Assembly: GCA_050954505.1 (NCBI GenBank)
Contig: JBPBPY010000440.1
Location: forward strand, 1-10,663
Origin: JAQGMO01 sp050954505
Lineage (GTDB): Bacteria; Pseudomonadota; Gammaproteobacteria; Burkholderiales; Burkholderiaceae_D
DNA length: 10,663 nt
Reading direction: 5' to 3'
The notes beneath the pieces were generated by a model, which made no database searches, was not told the origin of the DNA, and saw nothing but the letters and a program-made list of their open reading frames with translations. Below, in pieces: positions 6,852-10,663 of the stretch. How positions within the stretch are numbered: the first letter of the stretch is position 1; each line of letters starts with the position of its first letter. A program made the translations under genes and the position numbers.

Positions 6852-8083
6852 TTCCGATCAAGCCGGTCGCCTCGTTCGATCCCATGCCCGCTGCAGCGCG
6901 CAGCGCCATGGCCTATCTGAAGCCGGGGGTATTGAACCTGACGGCATTGCCGCCTCTGTCGCTGTATGTGCATTTTCCCTGGTGCGTGCGCAAGTGTCCG
7001 TATTGCGATTTCAATTCTCACGAAGCTGCCGGCGGCAGTTTTCCGGAACAGCAATATCTCGACGCGCTGCGCAGCGACCTGGAGGCAGCACTGCCGCTGA
7101 TATGGGGGCGCAAGATCTACACCATCTTCATCGGCGGCGGCACGCCCAGCTTGATGTCGGCGGCCGGACTCGACCGTTTGCTCTCGGATATCCGCACCCT
7201 GTTGCCACTCGATGGCGCGGCCGAGATCACCATGGAGGCCAACCCCGGGACGTTTGAAGTGGAAAAATTCAAGTCCTACCGCGCCAGCGGCATCAACCGC
7301 CTGTCGATCGGCATCCAGAGTTTCAATGCCGAACACCTGAAGGCCTTGGGCCGCATCCATGATTCAGACGAAGCTCGCCGTGCGGTCGGTATCGCCCGTG
7401 ACACCTTCGAGAATTTCAATCTTGATTTGATGTACGCCTTGCCGCAGCAGACGCTGGAACAGGCCAGGGCGGACGTCCGCACGGCAATCGAATTTGCGCC
7501 GCCGCACCTGTCGCTGTACCACTTGACGCTGGAGCCCAACACGGTCTTCGCCAAATACCCGCCGCCGATTCCTGACGATGACGCCAGTGCAGAGATGCAG
7601 GACATGGTCCAGGCCGAGCTCGCTGGCGCCGGATATGGCCATTACGAAATTTCAGCCTATGCCCAGCCAGGCCGGCAAGCACGGCACAATTTGAATTACT
7701 GGAATTTTGGCGACTATCTCGGCGTCGGCGCCGGCGCCCATTCCAAGATTTCATTCCCGCACCGGGTTATCCGCCAGGCGCGCTACAAGCAGCCGGCCTC
7801 GTATCTCGAGCATGCGTTGGCAGGCAATGCCATCCAGGAAGAAGTCGAGATCGGCCGTGGCGAACTCGGTTTCGAATTCATGCTCAACGCCTTGCGGCTG
7901 ACCGACGGTTTCGAAGTAAATCAGTTTTCTGCCCGCACCGGTTTGCCGATCACGGCAGTGGAGGGTGCCTTGAACGCTGCCGAAGCCAAGGGTTTGCTGT
8001 ACCGCGACCACAAGATCATCAAGCCAACCGAACTCGGTGGGCGGTTTTTGAATGATTTGCAGCAGATGTTTCTGGAAGAGTAG
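6848..8083 (+). CDS. hemW: Radical SAM heme chaperone HemW
   Basis: HemW is a radical-SAM protein related to HemN that binds and delivers heme; many genomes mislabel it as oxygen-independent coproporphyrinogen oxidase. The 411-residue product has the cluster motif CVRKCPYCDF with C46, C50 and C53. The fourth cysteine of true HemN (CxxxCxxCxC) is absent: the residue after C53 is D and the next F. GGGTPS (96-101), EANPGTFE, RLSIGIQSF and NFNLDLMYALP follow, and the C-terminal HemN_C region runs to the end. Its start overlaps the rdgB stop by 4 nt. An N-terminal extension of about 35 residues precedes the LSLYVHFPWC core. The rdgB-hemW pairing is common in proteobacteria. Confidence 0.94.
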   Translation: MIPIKPVASFDPMPAAARSAMAYLKPGVLNLTALPPLSLYVHFPWCVRKCPYCDFNSHEAAGGSFPEQQYLDALRSDLEAALPLIWGRKIYTIFIGGGTPSLMSAAGLDRLLSDIRTLLPLDGAAEITMEANPGTFEVEKFKSYRASGINRLSIGIQSFNAEHLKALGRIHDSDEARRAVGIARDTFENFNLDLMYALPQQTLEQARADVRTAIEFAPPHLSLYHLTLEPNTVFAKYPPPIPDDDASAEMQDMVQAELAGAGYGHYEISAYAQPGRQARHNLNYWNFGDYLGVGAGAHSKISFPHRVIRQARYKQPASYLEHALAGNAIQEEVEIGRGELGFEFMLNALRLTDGFEVNQFSARTGLPITAVEGALNAAEAKGLLYRDHKIIKPTELGGRFLNDLQQMFLEE

Positions 8084-8091
8084 TGCAGCAG

Positions 8092-8116
8092 CGTCGAGTT
8101 AGGTATAATCTCGACG
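8092..8116 (+). promoter_or_regulatory. tRNA-Ser promoter -10 box inside an inverted repeat
   Basis: A consensus TATAAT (8104-8109) lies about 60 nt before the tRNA and after the hemW stop. It is flanked by CGTCGAG (8092-8098) and its exact reverse complement CTCGACG (8110-8116), 11 nt apart. The -35 region at normal spacing (TAGTGC) is poor. The -10 box is well supported; a role of the repeat as an operator is only a possibility. Confidence 0.5.
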
Positions 8117-8167
8117 TACCCGACCGGGCCGGATTTGTTTCCAGTGCGTGCTGGGTGAAAGACCAAA

Positions 8168-8255
8168 GGAAGAGTGGCAGAGTGGTCGATTGCAGTAGTC
8201 TTGAAAACTACCGAACTGAAAGGTTCCGTGAGTTCGAATCTCACCTCTTCCGCCA
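8168..8255 (+). tRNA. tRNA-Ser (anticodon TGA)
   Basis: This 88-nt gene includes the encoded CCA (8253-8255). The acceptor stem pairs GGAAGAG (8168-8174) with CTCTTCC (8245-8251), with discriminator G at 8252. The anticodon arm GTAGT/ACTAC (8195-8199/8207-8211) encloses loop CTTGAAA, giving anticodon TGA at 8202-8204, which reads UCA and related serine codons. The long variable arm typical of serine tRNAs is present, and the T-loop reads GTTCGAATC. Its 3' end is duplicated downstream, as expected of an integration target; the gene itself is intact. Confidence 0.96.
8235..8255 (+). repeat. att-like repeat, copy 1 (tRNA 3' end)
   Basis: These last 21 nt of the tRNA gene, from CGAATCTC through CCTCTTCCG to CCA, recur at 8378-8398 with 19 of 21 positions identical. 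P4-type integrases use tRNA 3' ends as core sites, and a broken integrase of that type begins 285 nt downstream. Confidence 0.6.
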
Positions 8256-8263
8256 AATACAAA

Positions 8264-8287
8264 TGCCCGCGTCAGCGGGCGTTTTTA
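8264..8287 (+). terminator. Intrinsic terminator of tRNA-Ser
   Basis: GCCCGC (8265-8270) pairs with GCGGGC (8275-8280) across a GTCA loop and is followed by GTTTTTAT. It begins 9 nt after the tRNA CCA, so it is well placed to end the tRNA transcript. Confidence 0.85.
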
Positions 8288-8301
8288 TTTGGTGGAAGAA
8301 A

Positions 8302-8321
8302 GCAAGCCCCTGCGGGCTTGC
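8302..8321. repeat. GC-rich hairpin, 8-bp stem
   Basis: GCAAGCCC (8302-8309) and GGGCTTGC (8314-8321) are exact reverse complements around a CTGC loop. No T-run follows. It is 15 nt before a second palindrome that contains the same GCTTGC/GCAAGC core, suggesting a REP-like pair or a structured recombination site. Confidence 0.5.
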
Positions 8322-8336
8322 GTGTGGGATTCGAAG

Positions 8337-8358
8337 CGATTCGCTTGCAAGCGAATCG
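8337..8358. repeat. Perfect 22-bp palindrome
   Basis: CGATTCGCTTG (8337-8347) is followed without a spacer by its exact reverse complement (8348-8358). It lies between the two att-like repeats. A perfect 22-bp palindrome is very unlikely by chance in a window of this size, so it probably binds a dimeric protein or belongs to a dispersed repeat family. Confidence 0.65.
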
Positions 8359-8377
8359 GCGGCCTGCGGCATGTAGG

Positions 8378-8398
8378 CGAATCTCGCCTCTTCCGTCA
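8378..8398 (+). repeat. att-like repeat, copy 2 (tRNA-Ser 3'-end remnant)
   Basis: This copy reproduces the tRNA 3' end of 8235-8255 with two changes: G for A at 8386 and T for C at 8396 (within the CCA). The sequence upstream is not tRNA-like, so only the 3' end was duplicated. It is followed at 8424-8438 by CCGGGGGC plus a T8 run, which resembles the second half of a terminator whose first half is missing. Confidence 0.55.
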
Positions 8399-8540
8399 GA
8401 ACACCTCAATAAGCTATCCTCACCGGGGGCTTTTTTTTGCCTCTTCATAGGGAAAAATCAAAATTTAGCGTCCGCGGACGTCCCACAATATCCAGCACTG
8501 TCCGCGCACACGACGTGGGTAAAAACGTGGGTAGGATCTG
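8399..8540. other. Integrase upstream region with short repeats
   Basis: No gene is seen here. The region holds a T8 tract after CCGGGGGC, a 12-bp palindrome CGTCCGCGGACG (8469-8480), GTCCGCG repeated at 8470 and 8500, and two direct copies of ACGTGGGTA (8513-8521 and 8525-8533) just before the integrase start. Short direct repeats next to a P4-type integrase are good candidates for arm-type binding sites. Confidence 0.45.
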
Positions 8541-9298
8541 ATGGGACACCTGGTCAAAAAGCTCTCCGTCAAACTCGTTGAGAACTTGAACTCGCCTGGA
8601 TATTACGGCGACGGCGATGGTTTGTGGTTACGGATTGCGAAGGGCGGATCGAAGAGCTGGATTTTTCGATTTACGATCGCAGGCAAGGCACGGGAGATGG
8701 GTTTGGGCGGCTTGAACGCCGTCAGCCTTGCCATCGCGCGCGAGCGCGCCGGCAAGTGCCGTTTGCTTCTAAGCGAAGGCAAAGACCCCATCGTAGATCG
8801 CAACGCCGTCCGTACATCCGACGCGCTGCGTAAATCGCGGCTGACGACCTTCGACCAGTGCGCATCGGCCTACATTAGCGCGCAGCGCGCCAGCTGGAAG
8901 AACCCGAAGCACATCGCGCAGTGGGAATCCACGCTGGCCAATTACGCGTCCCCCGTGTTCGGCACACTGCCGGTATCCGATGTCGACACTGACCTGGTGG
9001 TGAAATGTTGCGGCCCATCTGGAACGTCAAGACCGAGACGGCAGTGCGCCTGCGTGGCCGCATCGAGTCCATCCTCGACTGGGCCACCGTCAGCAAGTAC
9101 CGCAGCGGCGACAATCCTGCGCGCTCGCGGGGCCACCTTGAAAATCTGCTGGCCGATCCGAACAAGATCGCGCCGGTCGTGAACTTCCCCGCCTTGCCGT
9201 GGCAGGAGATCGCGGCCTCCATGCAGGACCACTTTTGCTTATTCGCACTTTGTGCTCAACGAAGTACTACATGTCCACGCCGCAGTCGAGTCAGATGA
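8541..9298 (+). pseudogene. P4-type tyrosine integrase, frameshifted and truncated
   Basis: The 5' part encodes the N-terminal arm-DNA-binding domain (DUF4102 type) of prophage/island integrases: KLVENLNSPGYYGDGDGLWLRI, then WIFRFTIAGKAREMGLGG and LSEGKDPI. The start of the core-binding domain follows (TFDQCASAYISAQRASWKN...). At about 9004 the frame shifts: VVKC in one frame continues as LRPIWNVKTETAVRLRGRIESILDWA in the next. One lost A in the GAAATG run would explain it, since GAAAATG gives VVKMLRPIW. Family similarity ends near 9229 (PWQEIAASMQD), and unrelated sequence runs to a stop at 9298. The whole catalytic domain with its Arg, HxxR and Tyr residues is missing, so the gene is dead. 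AGGA 4 nt before the ATG marks the original start. It originally integrated the element into the tRNA-Ser gene. Confidence 0.88.
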
Positions 9299-9302
9299 AA
9301 AT

Positions 9303-9319
9303 TACCAGTAAAACAGGTA
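9303..9319. promoter_or_regulatory. Putative HipB operator O1
   Basis: TACC-N9-GGTA forms the core of a perfect inverted repeat AATTACC (9300-9306) / GGTAATT (9316-9322). Its right arm overlaps the -35 box of the hipBA promoter. E. coli HipB binds sites of the form TATCC-N8-GGATA, so the architecture matches but the bases differ. Confidence 0.55.
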
Positions 9320-9320
9320 A

Positions 9321-9349
9321 TTGACGAATACCCGTAATACGAGTAATCT
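9321..9349 (+). promoter_or_regulatory. hipBA promoter
   Basis: TTGACG (9321-9326) and TAATCT (9344-9349) are separated by an ideal 17 nt. This places transcription start near 9356, about 30 nt before the hipB start codon. Two operator-like repeats overlap it, which fits autorepression. Confidence 0.65.
9329..9345. promoter_or_regulatory. Putative HipB operator O2
   Basis: TACCCGTA-A-TACGAGTA is a 17-bp palindrome with one mismatched pair, filling the space between the -35 and -10 boxes. It has the same TACC-N9-RGTA form and length as O1. The centres are 26 bp apart, about two and a half helical turns. Confidence 0.55.
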
Positions 9350-9386
9350 GAAAATACTCTCCATACAGCTAAATCAAAATCATGCG

Positions 9387-9653
9387 ATGAAGCACATTCT
9401 TTCACTTTCCAAGCAACTGGGACCGCTGTTGCAGTCCGCGCGCAAAAGCGCCGGGATGTCGCAGACGGCGTTGGCGCAGCGCCTCGGCATTAGCCAGAGC
9501 CGCGTCTCCGCCATGGAACTCGATCCGGCATCGATCAGCGTGGAACAACTGCTGGCGCTGCTCGCCGCCCTGAACCACGAAGTGCTGGTGCAGCCGAAGC
9601 AGGGTGCTGCTGTCGTCAGCGACGACGCTGGCGCGGCCACGCCGGAGTGGTAG
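9387..9653 (+). CDS. hipB: HipB-type antitoxin, XRE-family repressor
   Basis: The 88-residue product is a Cro/C1-type helix-turn-helix protein that would neutralise HipA and repress its own operon. The HTH spans about residues 14-45 (LLQSARKSAGMSQTALAQRLGISQSRVSAMEL), followed by the strand-forming EVLVQP at 65-70 that in HipB makes the dimer sheet. The tail is flexible and ends in PEW. E. coli HipB is also 88 residues and also ends in Trp, which matters for HipA contact. The start at 9387 is chosen because the longer frame opening at 9321 would begin inside the promoter. There is no Shine-Dalgarno, and a two-codon ORF (ATG CGA TGA, 9382-9390) overlaps the start. hipA begins 2 nt after its stop codon. 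Confidence 0.9.
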   Translation: MKHILSLSKQLGPLLQSARKSAGMSQTALAQRLGISQSRVSAMELDPASISVEQLLALLAALNHEVLVQPKQGAAVVSDDAGAATPEW

Positions 9654-9655
9654 CC

Positions 9656-10663
9656 ATGGGGCGCCCCTCACACGCGCGATCGCTGTCGGTATGGAGTAAC
9701 GGTGAGCGTGTCGGCACTTGGACCATCCCGGCCCGCGGCGAAAGCCAGTTTCTGTACGACCGGGCTTGGCGCGAGTCCGCGCTGGGCCGGCCGCTATCCC
9801 TGTCCTTGCCTTACACGGGCGACATGCCCTTACGCGGCGCCGTCGTGCGCCACTACTTCGACAATCTGCTGCCAGACAGCGAACCGATACGCAAGCGTCT
9901 GGCCTCGCACTACAAGCTGGCGTCGATAGACGCCTTCGATTTACTTCAGGAGATAGGGCGGGATTGCGTCGGCGCCGTGCAACTGCTCATGGAAGACGAA
10001 GCGCCTAAAGACGTAAAGCGCATCGAAGGCACGCCGATGCGTGAAGAAGACGTTGAACGGCACTTGATCGGACTGACGCAGGCGCGACCAGCGGGCGCCG
10101 GAATGGACCCCGACGACCTTCGTATCTCGCTGGCGGGCGCGCAGGAAAAAACTGCCCTGTTATGGCATAACGGCGGCTGGATGCGGCCGCACGGCTCGAC
10201 GCCGACCACCCACATTCTTAAGCTGCCCCTGGGACTGGTAGGTCATCGCAAGGCCGACCTGAGTGCGTCAGTGGAAAACGAGTGGCTGTGCATGAATCTG
10301 CTGGCGGAATTCGGCCTGCCGGTGGCGCGCACCGCCATTCTTTCGTTTGGCAGCCAAAAAGTGCTTGGCGTCGAGCGTTTCGACCGCCAGCTTCATCCTT
10401 CGGGTTCCTGGATCATGCGCCTGCCGCAGGAAGACTTTTGCCAGGCGCTGGGCGTACCGCCGCACCTGAAATACGAAAGCGACGGCGGCCCGGGCCTTGC
10501 AGACCTGGCAGCCGTGCTGCGCGGCTCCGAGCGGGCGCCTGAGGACCTGACAACGCTACTGGGCAGCCAAGTGCTGTTTTGGCTGCTGGCGGCGCCCGAT
10601 GGCCACGCGAAGAATTTCAGCATCAAGTTGCTGGCTGGTGGCCGTTACCAGCTAACGCCGCTA
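9656..10663 (+). CDS. hipA: HipA-type serine/threonine kinase toxin, N-terminal part
   Basis: HipA is a Ser/Thr kinase toxin; the E. coli protein phosphorylates glutamyl-tRNA synthetase, raises ppGpp and produces persisters. The first 336 codons are visible and the gene runs off the right edge; the family is about 440 residues. Key positions are present: RISLAGAQEKTALL (156-169) with S158 equivalent to the autophosphorylated Ser150, THILKLPLG (185-193) with ATP lysine K189, and APDGHAKNFSI (313-323) with catalytic D315 and N320. The visible sequence ends at LTPL, just before the expected metal-binding YDxxS. GGAG 8 nt before the ATG is a good ribosome-binding site. The 2-nt gap to hipB indicates a coupled toxin-antitoxin operon. 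No frameshift is seen, so the toxin appears active. It is cargo downstream of the decayed tRNA-Ser integrase. Confidence 0.94.
   Translation, partial: MGRPSHARSLSVWSNGERVGTWTIPARGESQFLYDRAWRESALGRPLSLSLPYTGDMPLRGAVVRHYFDNLLPDSEPIRKRLASHYKLASIDAFDLLQEIGRDCVGAVQLLMEDEAPKDVKRIEGTPMREEDVERHLIGLTQARPAGAGMDPDDLRISLAGAQEKTALLWHNGGWMRPHGSTPTTHILKLPLGLVGHRKADLSASVENEWLCMNLLAEFGLPVARTAILSFGSQKVLGVERFDRQLHPSGSWIMRLPQEDFCQALGVPPHLKYESDGGPGLADLAAVLRGSERAPEDLTTLLGSQVLFWLLAAPDGHAKNFSIKLLAGGRYQLTPL

Noticed and set aside
8174..8581. 135-codon frame running from the tRNA through the att region into the integrase start
   Set aside because: It begins inside a structural RNA gene and crosses a terminator and palindromes, with no recognisable protein.
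9230..9386. Possible short gene in the gap between the integrase remnant and hipB
   Set aside because: All three plus frames give fewer than about 35 codons with no ribosome-binding site or family resemblance, and the stretch is explained by the hipBA promoter and operators.
1..10663. Functional link between spoT and hipA because HipA acts through ppGpp
   Set aside because: spoT is in the conserved core cluster on the opposite strand about 8.5 kb away, and hipBA arrived with an integrated element; the proximity looks coincidental.

Overview
The window is a high-GC chromosomal segment of a betaproteobacterium. The gene order yicC - gmk - rpoZ - spoT, divergent from a Ser/Thr kinase, a PP2C phosphatase, rph, rdgB and hemW, is typical of Burkholderiales. 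The protein sequences suggest Oxalobacteraceae, but no rRNA or other diagnostic marker is present, so the family is an inference.

Layout. Positions 1-3309 (minus strand) hold yicC, gmk, rpoZ and the first 387 codons of spoT, which runs off the left edge. Positions 3310-3445 are a divergent control region with a perfect DnaA box. Positions 3446-8083 (plus strand) hold a cytosolic Ser/Thr kinase, its likely partner phosphatase, rph, rdgB and hemW; rdgB and hemW overlap by 4 nt. Positions 8168-8255 are tRNA-Ser(UGA), preceded by a TATAAT box framed by an inverted repeat and followed by an intrinsic terminator.

The accessory region begins at the tRNA. A 21-nt sequence ending the tRNA recurs 143 bp downstream with two mismatches, as expected of attachment-site duplication. 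Between the two copies lie the terminator, a GC-rich hairpin and a perfect 22-bp palindrome. A P4-type tyrosine integrase follows; it is frameshifted near 9004 and cut off before its catalytic domain. Next comes a complete hipB and the first 336 codons of hipA, which runs off the right edge. The hipBA promoter at 9321-9349 is covered by two TACC-N9-RGTA operators that look like HipB binding sites.

How the genes relate: the core genes serve nucleotide supply and quality (gmk, rdgB), RNA maturation and turnover (rph, yicC), the stringent response (spoT, rpoZ), reversible protein phosphorylation (kinase/phosphatase) and heme handling (hemW). The accessory end looks like the left flank of a decayed tRNA-Ser island carrying a persistence-type toxin-antitoxin module. 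I saw no CRISPR array, no transposase and no wholly unknown multi-gene system. The observations most worth checking are the hipBA operator pair, the duplicated att-like site with its palindromes, and the conserved kinase/phosphatase pair.
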